Shown: positions 15,126 through 23,223 of the stretch, piece by piece
How the letters are laid out: the number at the start of each line of letters is the position of its first letter
Position numbering within the stretch: position 1 is the first letter of the stretch
Assembly: GCA_902492935.1 (NCBI GenBank)
Contig: CABUNJ010000024.1
Location: 1 to 36,862, forward strand
DNA: 36,862 nucleotides
DNA from: an uncultured Collinsella sp.
GTDB taxonomy: Bacteria > Actinomycetota > Coriobacteriia > Coriobacteriales > Coriobacteriaceae
Reading direction: 5' to 3'
Position numbers and translations under genes: made by a program
The notes under the pieces: model-generated
Databases searched by the model: none
What the model saw: only the letters and a program-made list of their open reading frames with translations
What the model was told of the DNA's origin: nothing

Positions 15126-18016
15126 CGGCGTCGCTCGTGGCGTGCACGCCACAGCTGCAAATAATGACCGATCTGTGCCGACTCGATACGCTGGTAGGAA
15201 GTCGTGGGCAGCGACGTCAAGAACTTCTTGCCGTAGCCCTTTGTCACCAAGCGCGGATCTGCCAAGATGAGCACACCGCAATCGGTTGACGAGCGGATGA
15301 GACGGCCGGCGGCTTGCTTGACTTCGAGCACCGCCTCGGGCAGCGAGTAGCGCGCCCAGGCGCGGTCTTCGCGCAGGTTGCGCTCACACGAAAGAGGATC
15401 CGTGGGGCTCGAGAACGGCAGCTTGGGGATAATGACGCAGCGCAGCGTCTCGCCGCTGGCGTCAAAGCCCTCCCAAAAGGCCTTGAGCGCAAAGAGCGAT
15501 GAGGTCGGCTCGTTGATAAACCGGTCGCGCAGACGGCGCGGGGACGAGTTGCGCTGTTGGCAATTGAGCTCCAGACCCGCTCGCGCCAATTTGGGCTCGA
15601 CACGCGCATACAGGTCCTCCATATCGCGCCTGTTGGTGAAGAGCGTGAGCACCGATCCACCCATGGCGAGATGGGCATCGACCAGCACGCACTCGAGCGC
15701 CGAGAGATAGCGCTCGCGATCGCGCGGATCGGGAATGTCCCCCGCCACGACCACGGCCATATTCGAGTCAAAGTCATAGCTCGAATCCAGGTGCAGCGAT
15801 GAGGATGTCGACGCACCGATGCGATCGAGGCCGACAGCATGGTTGAAATGCTCAAAGCTCTTGGACACCGTCATGGTCGCCGAAGCGAAGATGGCCGTGT
15901 GCACTTCGGGCAGCCACTCGTTCGCCAAGGCCTCGCCGATATCGATGCGCTCGGCGGTCATAGACTCCCCGCCCGCACGCAGCCGACGGTTAACCTGCAG
16001 CGAGTACACATAGTGCTCGTCCGTACCCTCAATGATGAGCTTGAGATTCTCGGCCAGCTCGTGCAGACGGCGCGAAATGTCGCCTAGGTCGACAACGACC
16101 TCGGGCTTATCGGCGGCGACGGTCTGCACCAGCGCGTCTACGCTTTTATCCGCCTGGTCCAGCGCATCAATTGCGGTATGGGCCGACTGCAAAAAATCGT
16201 GCCAGTCATCCGACTCGCGCAGCTCGGGGCCAATCCACAGATTCGCGTTATCGTAGCTCCCACGGGCGCGACGGCCGAGCTCGCGCACACCATCGAACAC
16301 ATCGGCAATCGCCATGCTCGCGCGGGCAACCGTCGACGTCGCTTTGGCGGTGAGTCCCAGGTAGAGCGTGGAGCCCTCGGAAGTGGCCAAATCACGGGAA
16401 ACCTGACTCAGCGCGCCGGCACTCGACCCACCCAAGCGCTCAAACAGCACGCGCGACTCATCTGCCGAAACCACGCGCGCCCATTGGCGACGGGCCTCGC
16501 GCTCGATGGAATGGGCCTCGTCGACCACCCAGTGACGAATCGGGGGCAAAATCCTCCCCTCGGCGGCCACGTTGCGGAACAACAGAGAATGGTTGGTGAC
16601 CACCACGTCGGCATGTGCCGCACGACGGCGCGCCCCGTGGACCAGGCATTTGTCAGGGAAGAACGGACACAGACGACGAGCACACTCGCGCGAAGCCGTC
16701 GTAAAGTCGGGACGGTTGACGCTGCGCCAGCGAATGCCGAGTGAATCGAGGTCGCCATCGGCAGATTGGCACACATACGCCATGATCACCGCAACCGCCG
16801 TGAGCGTGTCAGCAGGATCGCGCTTGGTGGTGATCTCAACCTGACCACGGCTCATGCGCTCGAGCTTGCGCAGACACGGATAGTGGTCATAGCCCTTGAG
16901 TGCACAAAACGACAGGCCCCCGTCCAGCTGCTCGGCGAGCTTTGGTAGCTCATGGTACATAAGCTGGTCGGCAAGATTATTCGATTTGGTCGCAATGCCG
17001 ACGGTAATGTTGTTTTGGCGGGCGGCCTCGGCGAAGGGCACGAGATAGGCCATCGACTTACCGACGCCCGTGCCCGCCTCGATCACGCGATGGGTGCCCG
17101 TGACCAGCGCATCGCGAACCTCAACCGCCATCGCGATCTGCTCGTCGCGCGGCTCATAGGTGGGGTACATGCGATTGACCAGGCCGCCGGGGGCGTAATC
17201 TGCCTCGATCTCTTCACGACTCGGCATCTTAAGGACCGGCAGCTCGTCCGCATCAACGCGATCGTCTGCGCGATCGGCCTTGAGCACATCGGCACGAGCG
17301 GCGCTGAGCGAAAATATCGAACCCGGGTTCTGTCCAGCCAAAAAAGAAAAAATGGGGCGATATGACCAAGGCACGTCCGCGTGCATGTCCGCCAAGCGCG
17401 CCATAAGGCCCGAAGGCAGGTCGGTAAGTGCGACCAACAGCACGCGCCACACACCGCACAGGGCATCAACGTCGGCGTTCGCACGGTGCGATACCGAATC
17501 GCACCCAAACAAGTCGGCCATAAAAGACAGCTTGTGCGAGGCCAGGCGCGGAAGTGCGATGCGCGACAGTGCCAGCGAATCGATCCAGATACCACTCACG
17601 TTGACGCCGCCCTTGACCGATTCGATAAACGACCGGTCAAACGTGGCATTATGCGCGATAACAGGACAGCCGCCCACAAAGTCGGCGAGCGCCGCGACGG
17701 CCTCGACGGCCGACGGGGCATCTGCCACATCGGCGTTCGTAATACTCGTGAGCTCAGTAATCTCTGCAGGAATCAGCTGCTTGGGATGCACGAACGTATC
17801 AAAACGGTCAATGACCTCGCGGCCCGAAAGGCGGGCCGCGGAAATCTCAATTAACTCGTTGTCCTGCACCGAAAGACCCGTGGTCTCGGTATCGAGGACG
17901 ATTACATCCTCCTCGATGAGGCCAAACGACTGCGTCTTAGCGCGCTCGGCGAGCGTGGCGTAAGAATCGATGACAAACTGCGGCGTTCCAGGAGATACGG
18001 CGTCCTCAATTAGCAT
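15122..18016 (-). CDS. dinG: DinG-family helicase with N-terminal 3'-5' exonuclease domain
   Basis: The 964-residue protein joins a DEDD exonuclease (LDTETTGL near residue 40, VIAHNATFDRSF, and HRANADVDAL) to an XPD/DinG-type superfamily 2 helicase. Helicase motifs include EAGTGVGKSMAYL (Walker A) and DEAHSIE (Walker B). Four cysteines between them (YPC, REC, RLC, DKC) fit the iron-sulfur cluster of XPD and DinG. In the family this enzyme unwinds or trims damaged or structured DNA. I start at MLIEDAVSP, whose ATG overlaps the end of ddl by seven bases (ATGCTAA); a start 15 codons upstream (MRQPDPYG) is also open. Its stop overlaps the convergent WYL gene by four bases with no terminator between. 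Confidence 0.85.
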   Translation of the reverse strand: MLIEDAVSPGTPQFVIDSYATLAERAKTQSFGLIEEDVIVLDTETTGLSVQDNELIEISAARLSGREVIDRFDTFVHPKQLIPAEITELTSITNADVADAPSAVEAVAALADFVGGCPVIAHNATFDRSFIESVKGGVNVSGIWIDSLALSRIALPRLASHKLSFMADLFGCDSVSHRANADVDALCGVWRVLLVALTDLPSGLMARLADMHADVPWSYRPIFSFLAGQNPGSIFSLSAARADVLKADRADDRVDADELPVLKMPSREEIEADYAPGGLVNRMYPTYEPRDEQIAMAVEVRDALVTGTHRVIEAGTGVGKSMAYLVPFAEAARQNNITVGIATKSNNLADQLMYHELPKLAEQLDGGLSFCALKGYDHYPCLRKLERMSRGQVEITTKRDPADTLTAVAVIMAYVCQSADGDLDSLGIRWRSVNRPDFTTASRECARRLCPFFPDKCLVHGARRRAAHADVVVTNHSLLFRNVAAEGRILPPIRHWVVDEAHSIEREARRQWARVVSADESRVLFERLGGSSAGALSQVSRDLATSEGSTLYLGLTAKATSTVARASMAIADVFDGVRELGRRARGSYDNANLWIGPELRESDDWHDFLQSAHTAIDALDQADKSVDALVQTVAADKPEVVVDLGDISRRLHELAENLKLIIEGTDEHYVYSLQVNRRLRAGGESMTAERIDIGEALANEWLPEVHTAIFASATMTVSKSFEHFNHAVGLDRIGASTSSSLHLDSSYDFDSNMAVVVAGDIPDPRDRERYLSALECVLVDAHLAMGGSVLTLFTNRRDMEDLYARVEPKLARAGLELNCQQRNSSPRRLRDRFINEPTSSLFALKAFWEGFDASGETLRCVIIPKLPFSSPTDPLSCERNLREDRAWARYSLPEAVLEVKQAAGRLIRSSTDCGVLILADPRLVTKGYGKKFLTSLPTTSYQRIESAQIGHYLQLWRARHERRR

Positions 18017-18975
18017 GCAACGCCCGCTCGACGGAGACCCATACGGATCAGGCTGTCGCATACCTGCGGGAACGTCATGTCGTCGGTATGGCGAATCTCG
18101 TCAGGATACAGCGACGTATCGGTCATGCCGGGAATGGTGTTGGTCTCGAGAATGACGGGGCCGTCCTCGCTCACGATAAAATCGCTGCGCGAAATGCCCA
18201 GACAGCCGAGGGCCTTGTGGGCCGCACAGGCAAGCTCCTGGGCACGTGCATAGTTTTCGGGCGAAATCTGCGCCGGGATACGGTGGATGTCTGTGGGGTC
18301 GACGTACTTCACATCCAGGTCGTAGAACTCGCAGTCCTCAGGCTTGCGAATCTCCACAATCGGCAGCGCACGCACGTCGTCCTCGCCGTACACGCCTACG
18401 GTGATCTCGGTTCCCTCGATGCACTTTTCGACCAGCACCTTATCGCCGTACTCAAAAGCCTTGGCGATTGCCGCCGGCAACTCGGAGGGCTCGTGAACGA
18501 GCGAAATGCCGTAGCTGGAGCCGTTGACGGCGGGCTTTACAAAGCAGCGCTCGCCACAAACCTCGACGATACGATCGATATCGACCTCGTCACCCGCCTC
18601 AAGCGCCAGGCCGGGGGCAATGGGGATGCCCGCCTTGGCGTAGAGGAGCTTAGAGACCTCCTTGTCGGCACCGCAAGCGCTGGCAAGCACGCCCGAAGCC
18701 GTGTAGGGGATACCCAGCGTCTCCATGGCCCCCTGCATGGCGCCATCCTCGCCGCCGGCGCCGTGCATGGCGATAAACGCCACGTCGAAGCCACCGGTCG
18801 CCATAGTCACCATAAAGTCATCGGCGGCGGTGTCGAGCAGCTCCACCGAGGTGTAGCCGGCCTCCTTCAGTGCCACCACGACATTCTTTCCAGAATTGAG
18901 CGAAATCTCGCGTTCGGCGGAATGGCCGCCCGCCAAGACCGCTACGTGCATGTTCTCTAGGCTTTTACCCGGCAT
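18010..18975 (-). CDS. ddl: D-alanine--D-alanine ligase
   Basis: This ATP-grasp enzyme joins two D-alanines to make the terminal dipeptide of the peptidoglycan precursor in the cytoplasm. The 321-residue protein shows the family marks: VLAGGHSAEREISL at the N-terminus, FIAMHGAGGEDGAMQG, FVKPAVNGSSYGIS, and C-terminal VILETNTIPGMTDTSLYP with the metal-binding Asn. A strong GAGGAGGAG ribosome site lies seven bases before the ATG. It overlaps the downstream helicase gene by seven bases, so the two form an operon. It is transcribed divergently from rlmN, with a 85-bp shared promoter region. Whether it could make D-Ala-D-Lac cannot be judged with confidence here. Confidence 0.93.
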   Translation of the reverse strand: MPGKSLENMHVAVLAGGHSAEREISLNSGKNVVVALKEAGYTSVELLDTAADDFMVTMATGGFDVAFIAMHGAGGEDGAMQGAMETLGIPYTASGVLASACGADKEVSKLLYAKAGIPIAPGLALEAGDEVDIDRIVEVCGERCFVKPAVNGSSYGISLVHEPSELPAAIAKAFEYGDKVLVEKCIEGTEITVGVYGEDDVRALPIVEIRKPEDCEFYDLDVKYVDPTDIHRIPAQISPENYARAQELACAAHKALGCLGISRSDFIVSEDGPVILETNTIPGMTDTSLYPDEIRHTDDMTFPQVCDSLIRMGLRRAGVAC

Positions 18976-18991
18976 GGGCAGACTCCTCCTC

Positions 18992-19021
18992 TATAATTCC
19001 TGCAGCTGATACCATATTGTA
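18992..19021. promoter_or_regulatory. Divergent promoter region ddl / rlmN
   Basis: A perfect -10 hexamer TATAAT lies on the plus strand at 18992-18997, suited to rlmN. TACAAT lies on the minus strand at 19021-19016, suited to ddl. No convincing -35 elements accompany either. The two transcripts would overlap at their 5' ends. Confidence 0.4.
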
Positions 19022-19060
19022 GCGATACCCTCTACGTTTCCCCAAAATTGAAAGGCTTCC

Positions 19061-20113
19061 ATGAATCCCAGGACTAAATCTCAGGACATTCGCGACTTGA
19101 GCCAAAACGATATTCGCGAGCTCGTGGCCGAACTTGGCCAGCCCGCCTTCCGCGCGAAGCAGCTCATTGAATGGGTCTTTGAGAAGAACGTTTGTTCGTT
19201 TGACGATATGACCAACCTTCCCAAGGCTTTCCGCGAGCAGCTTAAAGAGGCTTTTGCCTTTGACACGCCCACTGAACTCACCAAGCAAGTTTCCAAAGAT
19301 GGCTCGCGCAAGTATCTGCTCGAATACCACGACGGCGTTTCCGTCGAGACTGTCGGCATGCCCCGTCGTAACAAGCTTTCCGTCTGCGTTTCTACCCAGG
19401 CAGGCTGCGGCATGGGCTGTGCCTTTTGCGCTACCGGTCTCAACGGCCTCAAGCGCTCTCTGACCGCTCAAGAGATCGTCGACCAGGTACTTCATGTATC
19501 CAACGACTTTGGCGAGCGCGCCACGAGCGTTGTCTTCATGGGCCAGGGCGAGCCGTTTGCCAACTACGACGAGGTTCTCAAGGCGCTGCGAATCCTCAAC
19601 GACCCCGATGGCATCGGCATCGGCGCTCGTCACCTCACCGTCTCTACCAGTGGCGTTATTCCCGGTATTCGCAAATTTGCCGACATCCCCGAGCAGTTCA
19701 CGCTTGCTGTTTCACTGCATTCCGCCATCCAGTCGACGCGCAATAAGCTCATGCCCGGTGTTAAGAAGTACACGCTGCTTCGCCTTCACGAAGCGCTTCA
19801 GCTCTACACCGAGAAGACTGGCCGCCGCCCGACCTATGAGTATGCCATGATCGAAGGCGTCAACGATACGAATCCCGAGATGCAGGCGCTCTGCGACTTC
19901 TGCGAGGGAACGCTGTGCCACGTTAACCTCATTCAGCTTAACGACATCGAGGGCAGCCCGCTCAAGCCGTCGCCGATTCATAAGGTTGAGGATCTTCAGC
20001 GTCGTCTTGAGTCCCGTGGCATCGAGACCACGATTCGTAACTCCCGTGGTAACGATATTGACGCCGCTTGCGGACAGCTGAAGCAGCGCTTCAAAGTTCA
20101 GAAGAACGCATAG
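19061..20113 (+). CDS. rlmN: 23S rRNA (adenine-2503-C2) / tRNA methyltransferase RlmN
   Basis: RlmN is a radical-SAM enzyme that methylates C2 of A2503 in 23S rRNA and of A37 in some tRNAs. The 350-residue protein carries the cluster motif CxxxCxxC at Cys116, Cys120 and Cys123 (GCGMGCAFCATG), followed by GLKRSLTAQEIVDQV and FMGQGEPFANYDEV, all characteristic. The N-terminal segment (FRAKQLIEWVFEK) and the C-terminal NSRGNDIDAACGQL also match. AAAGG stands six bases before the ATG. The gene stands alone, running towards the parB side, with its own terminator. Confidence 0.95.
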   Translation: MNPRTKSQDIRDLSQNDIRELVAELGQPAFRAKQLIEWVFEKNVCSFDDMTNLPKAFREQLKEAFAFDTPTELTKQVSKDGSRKYLLEYHDGVSVETVGMPRRNKLSVCVSTQAGCGMGCAFCATGLNGLKRSLTAQEIVDQVLHVSNDFGERATSVVFMGQGEPFANYDEVLKALRILNDPDGIGIGARHLTVSTSGVIPGIRKFADIPEQFTLAVSLHSAIQSTRNKLMPGVKKYTLLRLHEALQLYTEKTGRRPTYEYAMIEGVNDTNPEMQALCDFCEGTLCHVNLIQLNDIEGSPLKPSPIHKVEDLQRRLESRGIETTIRNSRGNDIDAACGQLKQRFKVQKNA

Positions 20114-20131
20114 GGGAGTCGCACCCTAAAA

Positions 20132-20147
20132 CGTTTCATGTGAAACA
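20132..20147. promoter_or_regulatory. Degenerate parS site downstream of rlmN
   Basis: This 16-mer matches the ParB site TGTTTCACGTGAAACA at 14 of 16 positions (C for T at position 1, T for C at position 8). It lies 18 bp after the rlmN stop and about 2.2 kb from the perfect parS cluster. It may be a weak parS. Confidence 0.55.
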
Positions 20148-20150
20148 TCG

Positions 20151-20193
20151 AACTGCCCCGGTTGCATGATATGCAACCGGGGCAGTTTCATTT
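20151..20193 (+). terminator. Terminator of rlmN
   Basis: A perfect 17-bp stem (20151-20167 with 20171-20187) and a 3-base loop are followed by a T-rich tail. It lies 37 bp past the rlmN stop, just after the parS-like site. Confidence 0.85.
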
Positions 20194-20240
20194 ATTGATT
20201 TCGATTTTGAATCAGTTGCTTCCTGTCCCATTTTTTACGG

Positions 20241-20285
20241 CCAAAATAAGGGGCCCTTGTCTCATGAATCAGACAAGGGCCCCTT
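20241..20285 (-). terminator. Terminator of the parA-parB transcript
   Basis: A perfect 15-bp stem (20248-20262 with 20271-20285) with an 8-base loop is followed on the minus strand by ATTTTGG. It lies 27 bp after the small membrane-protein gene that ends the parA-parB run. Confidence 0.75.
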
Positions 20286-20304
20286 AGAATATGCTGAGTA
20301 ATTG

Positions 20305-20316
20305 TTAGGTACCTAA
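20305..20316. repeat. Palindrome TTAGGTACCTAA, copy 1
   Basis: Perfect 12-bp palindrome overlapping the stop codon of the small membrane-protein gene. The identical palindrome occurs at 23809-23820 between yidC and jag. The function is unknown. Confidence 0.8.
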
Positions 20317-20567
20317 TAGCCTACATTTTCCCATTGGTTGTTAACCCAACCTTGATTAATCTTGGGATTCTTCGTTACCTGAGCCGTACGCATGGCAACA
20401 TCTTCCGTCATAACGTCCATTTTCTTTTTGGAAGTATCGACGATATCTTGCGCGCCACGAAGCAAACGACCTCGAAGTTCACCGTCTGTCGCGATCTTAT
20501 AGCCAGCAAAGGCACCAGCCGCAACAGTCGTCGCCAATGCAATCGCTGTTAAAATCTTATTCCTCAT
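20313..20567 (-). CDS. Small membrane protein (YtxH-like), end of par operon
   Basis: The 84-residue product has a hydrophobic N-terminal segment (about 5-26, ILTAIALATTVAAGAFAGYKIA) and a helical, charged remainder (KKKMDVMTEDVAM), the general form of YtxH-like proteins, although I cannot confirm the family. GGAGG lies five bases before this ATG, so I prefer it to the Met six codons upstream. It overlaps the 3' end of parB by 11 bases in another frame, implying translational coupling. A membrane protein coupled to ParB could have a role in segregation or could simply share the promoter. Confidence 0.75.
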   Translation of the reverse strand: MRNKILTAIALATTVAAGAFAGYKIATDGELRGRLLRGAQDIVDTSKKKMDVMTEDVAMRTAQVTKNPKINQGWVNNQWENVGY

Positions 20568-21462
20568 CTTGGCCTCCTTGTTCAAACTGAATCATTTCGC
20601 CAAGAATACGAGAGAGCTCTTCCTCGTCTTTAAACTCAATCTCGATCTTATTCTTTCCACGCGAGCTCTTCACACGCACGTTGGTATTAAATACTTGACG
20701 AAGCACACGGGCGGCCTTTTTAAAAGACTGAGGCGTCGCAGGCCTCGGCGTCTTAGGTGTCTCTCCGGCAGAAAACAACGGAGCAAGATTTTCTGTCGCT
20801 CTTACGGAAAGGCCCTCTGCAACAACTTTCTCTGCAAGTCGAATACGCGCGTCTTCATAGGGAACCGCAAGAATCGCACGTGCATGACCAGCAGTAAGTT
20901 TGCCCTCAAAAATCATCCGCTGAACTACTTCGGGGAGATCGAGAAGACGCAGCGAGTTTGTAATTGCAGAGCGTGACTTGCTTACTGCCTTCGACAATGC
21001 CTCCTGTGTCATTCCGCTGGCATCGATAAGCTGACGATAGCCCTTAGCCTCTTCGACGGGATTAAGATCAGAACGCTGAAGGTTTTCGATAAGAGCAAGA
21101 GCTAGCATCTCTTCATCATTAACATCTTTAATGATGACAGGCAGTTCTTCAAGACCAGCAAGCTTTGACGCCTGGTAACGACGCTCGCCAGCGATGATCT
21201 CATAGCCGTTTCCATGCTTGCGAACCAAAAGCGGCTGCAAAACGCCATGTTCTTGGATTGACTCGCTCAACTCGCGAAGTTCAGTTTCGTTAAAGTGAAT
21301 TCGCGGCTGATTAGGGTTGGGAACAATATCCTCAATAGGTAGCTTTGTTTCAGATGCGGCATTTGAACCCGCTGCAGCCGAACCACCGGTCTCATACTCG
21401 GCCTCTGAGACCAAAGCATTGAGTCCACGTCCCAATCCGCCACGTTTCTTTACACTAGGCAC
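20557..21462 (-). CDS. parB: Chromosome-partitioning protein ParB
   Basis: ParB is a CTP-dependent clamp that loads at parS and spreads to organise the origin for segregation. The 301-residue protein has the conserved KRGGLGRGLNAL start, the CTP-binding region with GERRYQAS and ENLQRSDLNPVEEA, a central helix-turn-helix (TQEALSKAVSKSRSAITNSLRLL) that reads parS, and a basic C-terminal dimer domain. The start is GTG inside the parA stop region, an 8-base overlap, with GAGGTGA seven bases upstream. Its matching sites are the three perfect parS copies just upstream of parA. Confidence 0.96.
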   Translation of the reverse strand: MPSVKKRGGLGRGLNALVSEAEYETGGSAAAGSNAASETKLPIEDIVPNPNQPRIHFNETELRELSESIQEHGVLQPLLVRKHGNGYEIIAGERRYQASKLAGLEELPVIIKDVNDEEMLALALIENLQRSDLNPVEEAKGYRQLIDASGMTQEALSKAVSKSRSAITNSLRLLDLPEVVQRMIFEGKLTAGHARAILAVPYEDARIRLAEKVVAEGLSVRATENLAPLFSAGETPKTPRPATPQSFKKAARVLRQVFNTNVRVKSSRGKNKIEIEFKDEEELSRILGEMIQFEQGGQDEE

Positions 21463-22255
21463 GCTTGATCACCTCTTTTGCAAGGTTCATATACGCTTTT
21501 GCACCCTTATTTTGAGGTGCATAGGTAATTACCGGTTCTCCAAAAGACGGAGCTTCGGAGATTTTAACCGTACGGGGGATCAGCGTCTTAAACGCCTTAT
21601 CACCAAAGTACGATTGAACCTCCTCAACAACCTGATTTGATAGAGAGGTACGCGAGTCATACATGGTCATAAGCACACCATAGGTGTCTAAGCCCTTGTT
21701 CAGACGTGATTTGACCATTTTCATTGACTCAAGCAGCTTCGTAACGCCCTCGAGTGCGTAATACTCGCACTGGATCGGAATCAAAACGCTGTCTGCTGCG
21801 GTCAAGGCGTTGATAGTAAGAAGGCCGAGCGAAGGAGGGCAGTCAATGAAAATGAAATCGAACTCATCCTGAATCGGCTCAAGCAAATCTTTGAGGCGGG
21901 TTTCACGAGCAATTGCGCTTACAAGCTCAATTTCGGCGCCTGCAAGCTGAATTGTAGCCGGAATTACGAATACTTTTTTGCAATTTGTATCAAGAACAAG
22001 CGATTCTGCCGGCACATCATTCAACAATGCATCATAAATGCAGTGATCAAGGTCTTCTTTTTCAATTCCGAATCCACTGGTGCTGTTTCCCTGTGGATCA
22101 AAATCGACAATCAGTGTCTTACGACCCTGCTCACCCAGTGCTGCTGCAAGGTTTACAGCCGTCGTTGACTTACCGACGCCGCCTTTTTGATTGATGATTG
22201 CAATGATACGCGTGTCTTTTGCGCTCTTAGAACGCTTAACGTCGCGAAATCCCAC
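21455..22255 (-). CDS. parA: Chromosome-partitioning ATPase ParA (Soj)
   Basis: ParA is the nucleoid-binding ATPase that moves ParB-parS complexes and, in Bacillus, also controls DnaA. The 266-residue protein has the deviant Walker motif NQKGGVGKSTTAVNLA near residue 22, DFDPQGN, and FIDCPPSLG. The start is GTG with a GGAGG site four bases upstream. The chromosomal type is supported by length, by the adjacent parB and by the site near the origin. The region between its start and rsmG carries three parS sites, so ParB bound there could repress or shape its transcription. Confidence 0.96.
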   Translation of the reverse strand: MGFRDVKRSKSAKDTRIIAIINQKGGVGKSTTAVNLAAALGEQGRKTLIVDFDPQGNSTSGFGIEKEDLDHCIYDALLNDVPAESLVLDTNCKKVFVIPATIQLAGAEIELVSAIARETRLKDLLEPIQDEFDFIFIDCPPSLGLLTINALTAADSVLIPIQCEYYALEGVTKLLESMKMVKSRLNKGLDTYGVLMTMYDSRTSLSNQVVEEVQSYFGDKAFKTLIPRTVKISEAPSFGEPVITYAPQNKGAKAYMNLAKEVIKRA

Positions 22256-22294
22256 GGTCCCTCCTGGTGTGTATTAAAGCTGTCAAACGGAGGA

Positions 22295-22310
22295 TGTTTC
22301 ACGTGAAACA
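22295..22310. promoter_or_regulatory. parS site 1 (perfect)
   Basis: Exact TGTTTCACGTGAAACA, 39 bases upstream of the parA start codon. First of three identical copies. Confidence 0.95.
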
Positions 22311-22333
22311 TTCCGATTCGATATCAACCGCCA

Positions 22334-22349
22334 TGTTTCACGTGAAACA
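22334..22349. promoter_or_regulatory. parS site 2 (perfect)
   Basis: Exact TGTTTCACGTGAAACA. Its start is exactly 39 bp from the start of site 1. Confidence 0.95.
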
Positions 22350-22372
22350 CTGCAAGTTGTTAGTATCCATTA

Positions 22373-22388
22373 TGTTTCACGTGAAACA
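22373..22388. promoter_or_regulatory. parS site 3 (perfect)
   Basis: Exact TGTTTCACGTGAAACA, again 39 bp from site 2 and ending one base from the rsmG stop codon. Confidence 0.95.
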
Positions 22389-22389
22389 T

Positions 22390-23127
22390 CTAGGCAAGCG
22401 GATTCTTCTTTGCCATGCCATTTGCACGAGGCAATGAAACAGATGCTGGATGACTCTTCTTAAGAACAATGAACTCCCTGTGACCCAAGCCTTCAGGCAA
22501 ATCAATTGCGTCATTCAGAAGCAAAGTGAAGCCGCAAATCTTAGCTGCTGACATGCCGGAAGCAAGCTCATCATCCGAAGGATTACCCTTAGTTATAACA
22601 AATAGCCCTCCATCCTTGAGGTACGGAGCCGCATACTCAACAAGAATCGGTAGAGGAGCCAGTGCGCGGGCGGTTACGACAGAGAACTGCTTCTTGTGGC
22701 TTCGAGCATATTCTTCAAGACGATCATGAACCGCATGAGCATGTTTCAATCCAAGAGCATGGACAAAAGAATTGACAGCATCAACCTTCTTGCCAACAGA
22801 GTCAATATAAGTAGCTTTACGATGCGTGGCTATGGTTAACGGAATACCAGGGAAGCCCGCACCTGTTCCCATATCAAGCAAAGCTCCCTCTGGAGCCTTA
22901 TTGATATAGGGAAGCAAAACAAGTGAGTCGAGGATATGAAGTACTGCAGCATCTTCTACGTTAAGAATACGGGTGAGATTCGTTGTCTTATTTGTTTCAA
23001 GAACCAAATCCAAATGCTGAATACATTTCCTCAGCTCAACATCAGTTACGCTCAAGGAATACTCTTTGCAATAGGAAGTTAGACGACTCAGCATCTCGTC
23101 AGCCTGCTGATCAGTAAGCACTAACAT
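22390..23127 (-). CDS. rsmG: 16S rRNA (guanine-527-N7) methyltransferase RsmG (GidB)
   Basis: RsmG uses S-adenosylmethionine to methylate N7 of G527 in 16S rRNA; loss causes low-level streptomycin resistance in several bacteria. The 245-residue protein has TNLTRI, LLDMGTGAGFPGIPL (the SAM-binding motif), VVTARALAPLP and a C-terminal EFIVLKK strand. The frame is open 16 codons further upstream, but MLVLTDQQ has GGAG six bases before it, so I start there. It is separated from jag by a strong terminator and from parA by the parS cluster. Confidence 0.94.
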   Translation of the reverse strand: MLVLTDQQADEMLSRLTSYCKEYSLSVTDVELRKCIQHLDLVLETNKTTNLTRILNVEDAAVLHILDSLVLLPYINKAPEGALLDMGTGAGFPGIPLTIATHRKATYIDSVGKKVDAVNSFVHALGLKHAHAVHDRLEEYARSHKKQFSVVTARALAPLPILVEYAAPYLKDGGLFVITKGNPSDDELASGMSAAKICGFTLLLNDAIDLPEGLGHREFIVLKKSHPASVSLPRANGMAKKNPLA

Positions 23128-23173
23128 CGAAAGCTCCTTTCTGACAAAAATCAGTGTATCGTGAACTTTTGAC

Positions 23174-23205
23174 AAAAAAAGGGGACGTGGAAACCACGTC
23201 CCCTT
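23174..23205 (-). terminator. Terminator of the rpmH-rnpA-yidD-yidC-jag operon
   Basis: A perfect 12-bp stem (23179-23190 with 23194-23205) with loop AAA is followed on the minus strand by seven U (plus-strand A run 23174-23180). It starts 19 bp past the jag stop. Confidence 0.9.
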
Positions 23206-23223
23206 AGCATAATCTTGAGTAGA

